Shown: positions 56,177 to 64,000 of the stretch, one piece after another
Position numbering within the stretch: position 1 is the stretch's first letter
Layout: each line of letters begins with the position of its first letter
Assembly (NCBI RefSeq): GCF_007786455.1
Contig: NZ_VNJK01000001.1
Coordinates: 310,001 to 374,000, forward strand
Length of the DNA: 64,000 bases
Reading direction: 5' to 3'
DNA from: Paenibacillus agilis
GTDB lineage: Bacteria > Bacillota > Bacilli > Paenibacillales > Paenibacillaceae
Position numbers and translations under genes: made by a program
Notes under the pieces: model-generated
What the model saw: the letters and a program-made list of their open reading frames with translations, nothing else
What the model was told of the DNA's origin: nothing
The model's database searches: none

Positions 56177-57148
56177 CTAAGATCGATATTTAGCCGCCAT
56201 TTTTTCAATTAATGCTCCAATTCGATCTCGCAAATGAGGCGGAGAGAGGACTTCAACATGAGGTCCATAGCCAAGTATAAAGCAGTCCAGCCAGCGATCT
56301 GCTGGGAATGATGCCGTTACTTGGTACGTACCATTTGGCTGCGGAACTAACGCTTCTACACCGAATCGTTCTTCGGCCATCGATTTAGCAGACTCCTCAA
56401 ATGAAAGAACAATTTCCGTTGTATTTTCTGGTGCTGTCCAATTGTTCCACGGTTGAGATAAGGATAGTGAATTCGTAGCTGGTTCCGTATTAGCCTCGTC
56501 GATAAATTCACTGCGATCAAACTGCTGCTCAAGTAATTGAATATCCTTCATGCGGAACAGCTTGAACAAGCGGAAGTCGCTGCGTGTCGTGCAGTAGCCG
56601 TATAAGTACCATTGCTGGCTTTTAAGCAGAAGGGTATAGGCATGTACAACCCGCTCCGTATTCGTGCCGTTGGCATCTACATATTGAAATTGAATGATAC
56701 GGTCTTCTTCGACGGCGTGCTTCAATAACGTGAGATGATGCTCTAGAAACGGGTATTTGCCCCATGTAGATAAGTCAATTCGAAAACGCTGCAAGTGCAA
56801 AGCCAGCGATTCACCTTGAGCTTCAGGGACGAGCATTTGCAGCTTCTCTGCCAGCATCGGCTGCTGATTCAAAGTATGGGCAGTAGATAAGCTTTGCAGT
56901 GCGGTAAGAATGGATGCAAGCTCATCATAGGTAAGGATGTTGCGTTCCAGCTTGTACCCGTCCATGATGCGAATGCCGCCATTGGCTCCCTGCTGAGTCA
57001 TAATCGGGATACCTGCCATATTTAACGTTTCTATGTCACGGTATATGGTGCGAATCGATACTTCGAATTGATCAGCGAGTTCTTTTGCCATCACTTGGCG
57101 TCGATTCAATAAGACGATAAGGATCGATAATAATCGTTCAAGTTTCAT
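56177..57148 (-). CDS. YafY-type transcriptional regulator (HTH_11, WYL)
   Basis: A 323-residue regulator with an N-terminal winged helix (MAKELADQFEVSIRTIYRDIETL, residues 19-42) and a WYL domain (about 140-230; WYLYGYCTTRSDFRLFKLFRM) followed by a WCX-like end (YGPHVEVLSPPHLRDRI). Such proteins sense a small molecule or nucleic acid. GAGGAGAAG lies before the ATG. The target is unknown; it may control the GyrI-like gene just downstream. Confidence 0.88.
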   Translation of the reverse strand: MKLERLLSILIVLLNRRQVMAKELADQFEVSIRTIYRDIETLNMAGIPIMTQQGANGGIRIMDGYKLERNILTYDELASILTALQSLSTAHTLNQQPMLAEKLQMLVPEAQGESLALHLQRFRIDLSTWGKYPFLEHHLTLLKHAVEEDRIIQFQYVDANGTNTERVVHAYTLLLKSQQWYLYGYCTTRSDFRLFKLFRMKDIQLLEQQFDRSEFIDEANTEPATNSLSLSQPWNNWTAPENTTEIVLSFEESAKSMAEERFGVEALVPQPNGTYQVTASFPADRWLDCFILGYGPHVEVLSPPHLRDRIGALIEKMAAKYRS

Positions 57149-57317
57149 AGCTTCTCCTCATTAATAGGCTTTGAAAATAAAGGATGACTGTTTCTGTTTA
57201 GAAGTTGTATGAACTACCTACCTACTCACACTATCATGTTAAATCATTTTGGGAAAGCAAACGAACTCTAACGGTTTTTACAGCATTCGAACATATGGTA
57301 TTGAACTTGATTGCTAT

Positions 57318-57353
57318 TTTACAATTCACAAAATAATTTACATCGATTTTACG
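57318..57353 (+). promoter_or_regulatory. PhoP-box-like repeats upstream of alkaline phosphatase
   Basis: TTTACA (57318), TTCACA (57325), TTTACA (57337) and TTTACG (57348). The last two are exactly 11 bases apart, as in the Bacillus PhoP box (TTAACA-like, N5). Suits induction by phosphate starvation. Confidence 0.5.
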
Positions 57354-57447
57354 CTAATGATATTGTCCGCTAACACAGCCCAATTAAGATAAGGTTGTGA
57401 CGGGGGACATCTCCTAAGTCTACTATCCTTGAGGAGGATTCGGCGTA

Positions 57448-58824
57448 ATGATAAAGCTTAAACCGAAGAAACTACTTCTATGTGCACTCGCATCCGTGAT
57501 GGCTTTCGGTATTATTGGGGGAGCATGGGGACTTGAAGAGCGCCATGCTATAGCAGCAGAGAGCAAGCCAGAATCCAAGAAAATTAAAAATGTAATCTTC
57601 ATGATCGGGGATGGCATGGGCTTCAGTTATACAGCGGCTCATCGCTATATGAAAGACAACCCAGATACACCGCTTATGGAGAAAACGCTATTCGATCAAC
57701 ATTTAGTAGGAAGTCAAATGACGTATCCGGAAGACCCTAAAGAAAATATTACAGACTCTGCTTCCGCTGCAACAGCGATGTCAGCAGGTGTCAAAACATA
57801 TAATAATGCGATTGCAGTTGATAATGACCATTCTCGTGTTAAAACCGTCCTAGAGCATGCAAAAGGCAAAGGCATGTCCACTGGATTGGTCGCTACTTCT
57901 GAAGTTACACATGCAACGCCGGCTGCATTCGGTGCTCATGAAGATTCGCGTAAAAGTATGGATCAAATTGCCGATGACTACTTTGATGAGTGGGTATACG
58001 GCAAGCATAAAATCGACGTCATGCTTGGCGGCGGCAAATCGAACTTTGCTCGTAAAGACCGTGATTTGACAAAGGAATTCCAAGAAGATGGCTACAGCTA
58101 TGTGACGAATCTTGAGCAGTTGTTGAAAGATGACAGCGAGCAAGTGCTTGGATTGTTTGCAGATGGCGGCATGGATAAAATGATTGACCGCAGCAGCGAA
58201 ACACCTTCCTTGAAAGACATGACAGAGTCCGCGATTAAGCGTCTCGATAAAAATGAAGAAGGCTTCTTCCTCATGGTTGAAGGCAGCCAAATTGACTGGG
58301 CTGGCCATGACAATGATGTTGTAGCTGCAATGAGTGAAATGGAAGACTTCGAGCAATCGCTGCAAGCGGTACTTGAGTTTGCCGAAAAAGATGGCGAGAC
58401 GCTGGTTGTATTGACTGCGGATCATTCTACGGGCGGATTCTCGCTCGGAACAGACGGCGAATATTCCTTCGATGTAGCTCCAATTAAGGCGGCGAAGCGC
58501 ACACCGGACTATATGGCAGCGAAAATTGCTGGTGGGGCGGATGTAGAACAAACCTTGGAAGCCTATATTGATTTGGAATTGAAGCCTGAAGAAATTGAAA
58601 GTGTGAAAAAGGCTGCTGTAACGAAGGATGTAACCGAAATCGATAATGCAATTGAGCAAATTTTCGATAAGCGTACATTCTCTGGCTGGACAACGGGCGG
58701 ACATACAGGTGAAGATGTGCCTCTAATCGCTTATGGACCAGGCAAGGAGCAGTTTGCAGGTTTGATTGACAACATTGATAATGCAGCGAAGATTTTCAAA
58801 ATTATTGATGAGAACCACAAGTAA
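57448..58824 (+). CDS. Alkaline phosphatase
   Basis: A 458-residue secreted alkaline phosphatase that frees phosphate from organic esters under phosphate limitation. A signal peptide (KKLLLCALASVMAFGIIGGAWG) is followed by the metal-binding NVIFMIGDGMG and the active-site Ser in ENITDSASAATAMSAG (~94-109). Later ligands are FLMVEGSQIDWAGHDND and VLTADHSTGGFSLG, and the end has GWTTGGHTGEDVPL. The ATG at 57448 follows TGAGGAGGA. PhoP-box-like repeats lie about 100 bases upstream, and a hairpin ends the gene. Confidence 0.95.
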   Translation: MIKLKPKKLLLCALASVMAFGIIGGAWGLEERHAIAAESKPESKKIKNVIFMIGDGMGFSYTAAHRYMKDNPDTPLMEKTLFDQHLVGSQMTYPEDPKENITDSASAATAMSAGVKTYNNAIAVDNDHSRVKTVLEHAKGKGMSTGLVATSEVTHATPAAFGAHEDSRKSMDQIADDYFDEWVYGKHKIDVMLGGGKSNFARKDRDLTKEFQEDGYSYVTNLEQLLKDDSEQVLGLFADGGMDKMIDRSSETPSLKDMTESAIKRLDKNEEGFFLMVEGSQIDWAGHDNDVVAAMSEMEDFEQSLQAVLEFAEKDGETLVVLTADHSTGGFSLGTDGEYSFDVAPIKAAKRTPDYMAAKIAGGADVEQTLEAYIDLELKPEEIESVKKAAVTKDVTEIDNAIEQIFDKRTFSGWTTGGHTGEDVPLIAYGPGKEQFAGLIDNIDNAAKIFKIIDENHK

Positions 58825-58962
58825 TTGTTAGTCATTGGTACTCATCATTGATGATAGATTTTCCTCGCTTCATATGGAATAAGCAGCATGAGTAGATGAT
58901 TTGTAACCCCAAATCATCCCTTGATCCCCTTTGGATTCATCCTGAACCTCAATATGAATTGG

Positions 58963-59010
58963 ACGCGTCATCTCCCCCTCTCCCCGGGGAGGAGTGACGC
59001 GTATTTTTTT
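58963..59010. terminator. Strong terminator between phosphatase and permease genes
   Basis: ACGCGTCA and TGACGCGT arms with inner CTCC/GGAG pairing, followed by TTTTTTT. A shorter hairpin (GATGATTTG/CAAATCATC) sits at 58895-58919. Confidence 0.8.
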
Positions 59011-60205
59011 AGTTGTATAGGTTTTTCAATGTTGGTTGATTCGAATTCGATACCTCAGATGGAGCAGGAGCTTTTCGCCATACCGAAGTTCCTACGACAG
59101 CTAAACATACGGTGAACAAGGACCATAATACAGCAGCATGTGAGAGACCTTCCGTATCAAAATACAAAGCATCCCGCAAACTTGAAGCGACGAATCGAAG
59201 TGGCGTCCATGCATACAGCCAATCTTGGGTTGCTTGTGGAAGGAATGGCGGAGCCATCGCGAGCACAGGCAACGAGAAGAATAAGAGCAGTATGATAATA
59301 GGCAGAGCGATGAGTCCGAGCCAGTTTAGTAACGACGATTGTAGTAGGAAAAATACAGCGCCAGCTAACCATAGGATCAGCCATAATTCGGTGGCATTGC
59401 TCGTCTCCATACCATACCATTGCACGGTCATCCATAAAATAAGACCACTAATGATCCCTGTTAGGACAATGCCTGAACTGACCTGTGCACAGATAGCGAG
59501 CCAGCGCTTGCCGCCATTGGTTGTTGAACGGGTAACCGCGACATATAGGACAAGACTGATCGCTAAGCTGCTAATCCAAGCTAGTTGGGTCAGCATATTC
59601 GGCGCATTGCCGCCGCCGTGATTACTGCCGATCGGATGGACCGTTTCGTAATTGACTTGAATCGGCTGCAGCAATGCTTTAGCGGTATCTAGCGTAAGCT
59701 TTACTTCTCCTTGCTGCTTAAACGATTCAGTAAGCTGTTTGTGCAGCTGCTGATTGACCCGCATCGTCACTTCATTGAGCACATGCTGCACAAATGCAGA
59801 GGCCTGCATATTAACTCCTTCATTGATTAACACATCAACTTGTCCTGAACGTGGTTGTGGTGTCGCAATAGAAGTAATATTTTCGCTTAATGAAGCAGGT
59901 AGAATAAGAGCCCCGTAGTAGCGCTGTTCATTTAAGCCAGCCCGAGCTTCATACACGCTGCTTACGATTTCGAATTGAACAGGCAGTTGATCGTTCGTGA
60001 GCAACTGCTGCTTCATCATTTCACCTACTTGAACGGGAACTCCGTTGGCACCAACAGCTCCTTTATCCAGTGCGACTAAGGCGACAGGCACATTTTTTGG
60101 CTTCGAACCGATTACAGACCCGATCATTGCCAAGCCAAACAACATCACAACCCCAACAACCGCTAACAGACCTATCCACAACGATCTTTGTTTCAAAAAA
60201 GCCAT
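59009..60205 (-). CDS. YhgE/Pip-like ABC-2 type permease
   Basis: A 398-residue membrane protein. One helix at the N-terminus is followed by a large outside domain (~residues 35-215, VPVALVALDKGAVGANG, RYYGALILPASLSENI) and then five or six helices. This layout is that of the YhgE/Pip and DUF3533-type ABC-2 permeases, which lack an ATPase of their own. The start ATG follows GAGGGGAGAA. It is divergent from a TetR gene, its probable repressor. The role may be drug or peptide efflux. Confidence 0.82.
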   Translation of the reverse strand: MAFLKQRSLWIGLLAVVGVVMLFGLAMIGSVIGSKPKNVPVALVALDKGAVGANGVPVQVGEMMKQQLLTNDQLPVQFEIVSSVYEARAGLNEQRYYGALILPASLSENITSIATPQPRSGQVDVLINEGVNMQASAFVQHVLNEVTMRVNQQLHKQLTESFKQQGEVKLTLDTAKALLQPIQVNYETVHPIGSNHGGGNAPNMLTQLAWISSLAISLVLYVAVTRSTTNGGKRWLAICAQVSSGIVLTGIISGLILWMTVQWYGMETSNATELWLILWLAGAVFFLLQSSLLNWLGLIALPIIILLLFFSLPVLAMAPPFLPQATQDWLYAWTPLRFVASSLRDALYFDTEGLSHAAVLWSLFTVCLAVVGTSVWRKAPAPSEVSNSNQPTLKNLYN

Positions 60206-60389
60206 CTTGTCATTTCTCCCCTCAGGTTAGTTATTATTGAACACTATGTTGATTAGTGAGCGTACTGTTTATTATAATGGGAGAAAGTGGGAGTTCAATA
60301 ATCAATAATAGAGCTAATGTTCATTACTAATCACGTGAACTAAGTGGTGTTGATTATGTTCAAAAAAAGCGGCGAAAAGGGTGGGGAAA
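60206..60389. promoter_or_regulatory. Divergent control region with inverted motifs
   Basis: GATTAGTGA (near 60252) and TTACTAATC (near 60324) are inverted copies with one difference, and GTTCA..TGAAC pairs also occur. They are candidate operators of the TetR protein for both directions. Confidence 0.45.
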
Positions 60390-60992
60390 ATGACCGAGAA
60401 ATTAGATCGCAGGCAGTTGAGGACGAAGCAGCTGCTGCGACAAGCACTACTGAGCATTGTGGAGACAAAAGGGTTTGATGGAATTACGGTCAGCGAGCTT
60501 GCACAGGCTGCGGGTATTAATCGGGGTACCTTTTATTTGCACTATAGTGATGTTCCTCATATGGTGGAATCGATTCATAGCGAGATGATGAACGGCTTGC
60601 AAGCGATCATGGAGGAAGTGGATATAAACGAATTATTTACTGTACCGGTAACCAAGGAGCCTTATAGGGTAGTTGTGAGAGTACTAGAATATATGGAGCT
60701 TCATACGGACTACTTCAAAGTTACGTTAGGACCGAAAGGTGACACTTCCATATTGCTGCAGTTGAAAAAAATGCTACAGAAGCAAATGTACAGCAAGCTG
60801 ACGTTTCTGTTTCCAGATGCAGAAATGAGTCCATTTCCGCTCGATTATTTAATTGCGTATGCCTCTTCAGCCAATATCGGGATTATTCAACATTGGTTCG
60901 AGACGGGTTGCAAGCTGCGTCCAAAAGAGGTGGCATCGCTAATGTTGCGTATCCTTCAACAAGGCCCTCGCGGATCCATTGGCTTAAGCTAG
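60390..60992 (+). CDS. TetR-family regulator
   Basis: A 200-residue TetR regulator. The helix-turn-helix lies at residues ~12-55 (GFDGITVSELAQAAGINRGTFYLHY), and the remaining helical part is the TetR_C_7-like ligand pocket typical of YhgE partner regulators. The ATG at 60390 follows AAAGGGTGGGG; a GTG at 60381 lies in that site. Divergent from the permease gene, which is its likely target. Confidence 0.88.
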   Translation: MTEKLDRRQLRTKQLLRQALLSIVETKGFDGITVSELAQAAGINRGTFYLHYSDVPHMVESIHSEMMNGLQAIMEEVDINELFTVPVTKEPYRVVVRVLEYMELHTDYFKVTLGPKGDTSILLQLKKMLQKQMYSKLTFLFPDAEMSPFPLDYLIAYASSANIGIIQHWFETGCKLRPKEVASLMLRILQQGPRGSIGLS

Positions 60993-61136
60993 AAGAGAGT
61001 TGTATGTATTTACAATTATTTACTTAGTAGTATTTCAAATTTATGATACTATCAAAATTATCCATGTCATATACTAGAAAAAGATATGGTGATGGCTGCT
61101 TAACAAACATCACAGAAAAACGAGGGGAAGATGGCT

Positions 61137-62834
61137 ATGAAGAAATCAGCTTGGAAATGGATGCTCGCAGCGTGTATGTTGTTCGGTACGATGGCGCCAG
61201 TTGCTCTGGCAACACAAGAGCCTGTACCTGCAAAAGAGTCTCAAACGGTTCAAGAAGACCGCGTTAACACAGGTCAAGTACCGCTTCGTCAGGCAGCATT
61301 ATCGATTGGTGCTGTTGTGAAATGGGACAAGGCTGCTAACGCTGCGAAAGTCAGCTACGGTGACATTGTCTGGACCGTACGCTTGAATGATGCTGTTTCA
61401 GATGTAAATGGTACGGAGTTGAAGCTCAGTGCTAAGCCTGGCCTGACGGAACAAAAGAACATGACCGTTCCATGGGATAGCTTCAAGCAGGCCCTTAACG
61501 TTAACGCAGAGTGGAAAGATAATAAAGTGGTCGTCGATGCTTCGGATTGGAAGACGAAAGCTTCCCAATTCGTTGTGACATGGGGGCAAACAGTAGCAAA
61601 TCCTCAAGCCGAGGCTGCTTTGCAGCCATATTTGACAGAAGCGTTGAAGAAAGCGACGAAACACTACCCATTCTCAATGACTGTGATGCAGCTTGTTCCT
61701 GCGATGGGTCAGCCGGTTCAATTTGTTTCTGCAACACAGCAGCATAATGGTGTTCATAATACAGTAACGGCTACATTTAAGACAGATAAGGGGATTCCAC
61801 TTCAAGTAGAGCTTCGTTATACTGCAGAAGGTCTTATCAATGAGGTATTCCCAATTTATATGTCAGCAGCAGGTTATCAAAAGCCTGCCTATGACAAGGC
61901 AGGCAGCTATAAAGAAGAGTCTATCGTATTCGGTGAAGATGCATTCAAACTTCCTGGAACGTTGACTTTGCCGACAGATGTGAAAGGGGCGGTACCAGTT
62001 GTCGTGCTTGTGCACGGTTCTGGTCAGCATGATAGGGACGAGTCGCATGGTGCTAGTAAAATATTACGTGATCTGTCAATTGGGCTAGCACAGCAAGGCG
62101 TCGCTACCGTACGCTATGTGAAGCGGACTCGTGAATATCCAAATCAAGCTGCGGGCGCACCAGACTATACGGTCATGCAAGAGACAGTAGCTGATGCAGT
62201 CTATGCAGCGAATTGGGCAGCGCAAGATAAACGTATCGATAAAGCAAATGTGTACGTGTTTGGACATAGCCAAGGCGGAATGCTTGTCCCACGTATTTTG
62301 GACAACGATAAACACAAAACCATTCGCGGCGCTATTGTTGCGGCTGGACCTGCAGGTCCGATTGAGGACTTGATTTTGGAACAGATGGAAGGCAGTTTGA
62401 AGCGAGCGAAGGATAGAAAACAACCGCAAGCCGTCATTTCTCAGTTGGAAGGACAAGTTGCAGGATTTAAGCAATTCCTGAAAATAATTAAAGATGAGAA
62501 GTATAGCATAGACAAGTTACCGCCGAACTTCCCGATGGCGAAGTGGTGGATGGATTTCCGCAACACCTATGCGGCTGAAGCAGCAAAGAAACAAACTACA
62601 CCGCTCTTTGTCATTCAAGGGGACAACGATTTCCAAGTTGATAAATCGCATCTAGATGTATGGAAGAAGGAATTGACGCAGCGCAACAACGTTGAGTACA
62701 AACTGTATCCAAAGCTGAACCATTTCTTCATTCCTAGCGAGCAGCCGTCTACGGGAGCAGAGTATTTTACCCCAGGCAACGTGCCGCTTGAAGTGGCAGA
62801 AGATGTAGCGAAGTGGATTAAAGCCCAAAAATAA
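61137..62834 (+). CDS. Secreted alpha/beta hydrolase with copper-amine-oxidase-N-like domain
   Basis: A 565-residue exported protein. A signal peptide (MKKSAWKWMLAACMLFGTM) precedes a copper-amine-oxidase-N-like segment (~45-130; VPLRQAALSIGAVVKWD). A DUF3887-like region follows, and then an alpha/beta hydrolase from about 250: VVLVHGSGQHDRDE, the nucleophile GHSQGG (~375), an Asp in VIQGDNDFQV and the His in KLNHFFIP. Substrate unknown; peptide or ester hydrolysis is likely. The ATG at 61137 lies 9 bases after GAGGGG; the ATG at 61131 is too close to it. Confidence 0.87.
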   Translation: MKKSAWKWMLAACMLFGTMAPVALATQEPVPAKESQTVQEDRVNTGQVPLRQAALSIGAVVKWDKAANAAKVSYGDIVWTVRLNDAVSDVNGTELKLSAKPGLTEQKNMTVPWDSFKQALNVNAEWKDNKVVVDASDWKTKASQFVVTWGQTVANPQAEAALQPYLTEALKKATKHYPFSMTVMQLVPAMGQPVQFVSATQQHNGVHNTVTATFKTDKGIPLQVELRYTAEGLINEVFPIYMSAAGYQKPAYDKAGSYKEESIVFGEDAFKLPGTLTLPTDVKGAVPVVVLVHGSGQHDRDESHGASKILRDLSIGLAQQGVATVRYVKRTREYPNQAAGAPDYTVMQETVADAVYAANWAAQDKRIDKANVYVFGHSQGGMLVPRILDNDKHKTIRGAIVAAGPAGPIEDLILEQMEGSLKRAKDRKQPQAVISQLEGQVAGFKQFLKIIKDEKYSIDKLPPNFPMAKWWMDFRNTYAAEAAKKQTTPLFVIQGDNDFQVDKSHLDVWKKELTQRNNVEYKLYPKLNHFFIPSEQPSTGAEYFTPGNVPLEVAEDVAKWIKAQK

Positions 62835-62867
62835 GCAATTAGCAATAAATGTGTATAGGTGAAAAAT

Positions 62868-62915
62868 AAAGACCGAGTACAAGGGAATTCGTTTATCCCC
62901 GAACTCGGTCTTTTT
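62868..62915 (+). terminator. Terminator after the hydrolase gene
   Basis: AAAGACCGAGT pairs with ACTCGGTCTTT, followed by TTT; it serves the convergent anti-sigma gene too. Confidence 0.8.
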
Positions 62916-62964
62916 GCTGATTGTGCCCTGCTAATCAGCCAACAAGCTTAGCCCTATACATACA

Positions 62965-63648
62965 CTAATCTCTTATCGAATGATTTGACCTATTAGGAGC
63001 AAATTTAACAACTCCAGCGCTGTCGTTCTCATTGATACGAGGGCCAAAGCTGGATGGATACGCCGAACAATTTTCTAAAAATTGAACGGTCTGGCGGTCT
63101 GATCGAATGGTACGCAGCTTGACTACAGAAGCACTGTCATATTGCTGCAGCAATATTGATACATCTGGCCATTCACGGTTCAACCATCTGCCAGATTGAT
63201 TTTTAATTGGAATCGTCCTGCCTGCGCCGGGTACCTTACATACGTTTACGTCTTCTCGTGCTAGCTGGTTGCTAGTCATAACGGACAATGGCATATGTTC
63301 AGGAGAGGACTGTGATTGTGTCCAGCCAATCGAAATAACAACCAGTAATGCAGCAGCTCCTACTGCGGACATCATCTTGAATCGATGCTGACGCAATAAA
63401 GCGGGCATTTTTTTGTACAGCCAAAACTTCCACTTCAATCTAGTTTGCAAACGTTCAGGGACAGGTGAATGCGGTGTATGTTCATTTTGAGCCCCATGCA
63501 ATATGCCTTTCCATTCCTGATGCAGCTCACGGCATGCTGGACATGTCTGTATATGTGCTCGACATTGCGCTGAACGGTCTGCAGGCAATTGGCCGAGAAT
63601 ATCGTCGATCACTTCTTGTTCTGTCAATCTACAAGTACATTCATTCAT
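62965..63648 (-). CDS. Anti-sigma factor with zinc-finger domain
   Basis: A 227-residue protein with a ZAS-type anti-sigma domain at the N-terminus: HIQTCPACREL (HxxxCxxC, ~30-40). One membrane helix (~95-115; AVGAAALLVVISIGW) and an extracellular part follow. It should hold the sigma factor encoded just upstream inactive until a signal arrives. The ATG at 63648 follows AAGGAGGAG and overlaps the sigma gene by 8 bases. Confidence 0.85.
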   Translation of the reverse strand: MNECTCRLTEQEVIDDILGQLPADRSAQCRAHIQTCPACRELHQEWKGILHGAQNEHTPHSPVPERLQTRLKWKFWLYKKMPALLRQHRFKMMSAVGAAALLVVISIGWTQSQSSPEHMPLSVMTSNQLAREDVNVCKVPGAGRTIPIKNQSGRWLNREWPDVSILLQQYDSASVVKLRTIRSDRQTVQFLENCSAYPSSFGPRINENDSAGVVKFAPNRSNHSIRD

Positions 63649-64000
63649 GTTTGCGCTCCTCCTTTGATGCACTGCCTAATGGATTGCCGTTCCAATGCTT
63701 GCGTATATTTTGAATGCCGTAGCGAATTAATGACTTAACTGTACCTAATGGGTAGTTCATCTTTTGGGCAATTTGCTGCTGAGTTTGTGATTTGTAATAG
63801 AATCCAATTAATGTATCTCTTTGCGTTTTCGGTATTTGTTGAATGGCTTCGTATAAATGTTCTTCATCCAGTCGTCGGATGACTCGTTCCTCGGGAGTTA
63901 TTGACTCTATTGCTGTTGGCATGTCCGTCCATGCATCCTCGCATATCGTCCTCTTTTGGCGCCTCATCCGATCCAAGCAGCGGCTGCGCGTCTTGACGGC
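63641..64000 (-). CDS. ECF-type RNA polymerase sigma factor, 5'-truncated by window edge
   Basis: The C-terminal part of an extracytoplasmic-function sigma factor. The frame is open to the last base of the window, and the first residues (TRSRCLDRMRRQKR) match the end of region 2 in this family, so the gene begins outside. Region 4 is complete: LYEAIQQIPKTQRDTLIGFYYKSQTQQQIAQKMNYPLGTVKSLIRYG, with the helix-turn-helix at its end. It overlaps the anti-sigma gene, forming the usual pair. Confidence 0.9.
   Translation of the reverse strand, partial: AVKTRSRCLDRMRRQKRTICEDAWTDMPTAIESITPEERVIRRLDEEHLYEAIQQIPKTQRDTLIGFYYKSQTQQQIAQKMNYPLGTVKSLIRYGIQNIRKHWNGNPLGSASKEERKHE

Noticed and set aside
57850-58704. 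Long open frame antisense to alkaline phosphatase
   Set aside because: Shadow frame without start signal or family features.

Overview
The window reads as a chromosomal segment of a spore-forming Bacillota of the Paenibacillus type. The evidence is an SspH-type spore protein, a Spo0E-like phosphatase, a CIRCE-controlled groESL operon, T-box leaders, strong AGGAGG ribosome binding sites with frequent GTG and TTG starts, RCC1/copper-amine-oxidase-N secreted proteins and a YjfB-type small protein. Species cannot be fixed from the sequence alone. No rRNA, tRNA, CRISPR array, transposase or integrase was recognised.

Left part, 1-19.6 kb, is mostly core chromosome. It holds the end of a cardiolipin synthase, then a leftward bacterial NHEJ operon (Ku with a very long basic low-complexity tail, a separate ATP-dependent ligase and a separate LigD-type polymerase). 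Next come an SspH-type spore protein and the tsaE-tsaB-rimI-tsaD cluster for t6A tRNA modification and ribosomal protein acetylation. Two separate leucine T-box leaders then precede leuA. After leuA lies an intergenic cluster of DnaA-box-like sites, then an ABC-F ATPase, MTHFS, moaC, a mogA/moaB-like gene, tatA and tatC, and CIRCE-groES-groEL.

From 19.6 to about 34.9 kb the DNA is AT-rich and accessory. A 9-kb block is bracketed by groEL and by a second copy of the groEL 3' end plus its terminator region (28.54-28.88 kb). A third, shorter copy of the terminator region (24.58-24.72 kb) splits it into two cargo modules. Module 1 looks defence-like: a zinc-ribbon membrane protein, an Mrr-like nuclease, an HNH nuclease and a frameshifted AlbA/HTH protein. 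Module 2 looks signalling-related: an XRE-TPR receptor with its own secreted pro-peptide gene, a Spo0E-like phosphatase, a secreted protein and a lipoprotein. Beyond it lie a BcrC-like phosphatase, a TetR regulator with a CPBP protease, small membrane proteins and lipoproteins, an orphan AgrB/AgrD pair whose AgrD lacks the usual Cys or Ser, and two YflT-type stress proteins.

From 35.3 to 41.8 kb is a tight six-gene, AT-rich operon: KASIII-like synthase, ATP-grasp ligase, NAD-dependent reductase/epimerase, metallo-beta-lactamase-fold hydrolase, PaaK/F390-synthetase-like adenylating enzyme and GNAT-like acyltransferase. Every gene overlaps the next. It is probably a small biosynthetic pathway of unknown product.

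The right part, 41.8-64 kb, is mixed housekeeping and adaptive genes. In order these are DUF2935, APS kinase, a DCC-family protein, an RCC1-like secreted protein, small proteins (YjfB, DUF1540-like), a chemotaxis receptor behind a Fur-box-like site, an orphan LuxR-type response regulator, a mismatch uracil glycosylase, a palindromic interspersed repeat, a SnoaL-like protein, a histidine phosphatase, FosB, a DIP1984-like protein, a GyrI-like protein, a WYL regulator, alkaline phosphatase behind a PhoP-box-like site, a YhgE-like permease divergent from a TetR regulator, a secreted alpha/beta hydrolase, and an ECF sigma/anti-sigma pair cut by the right edge.
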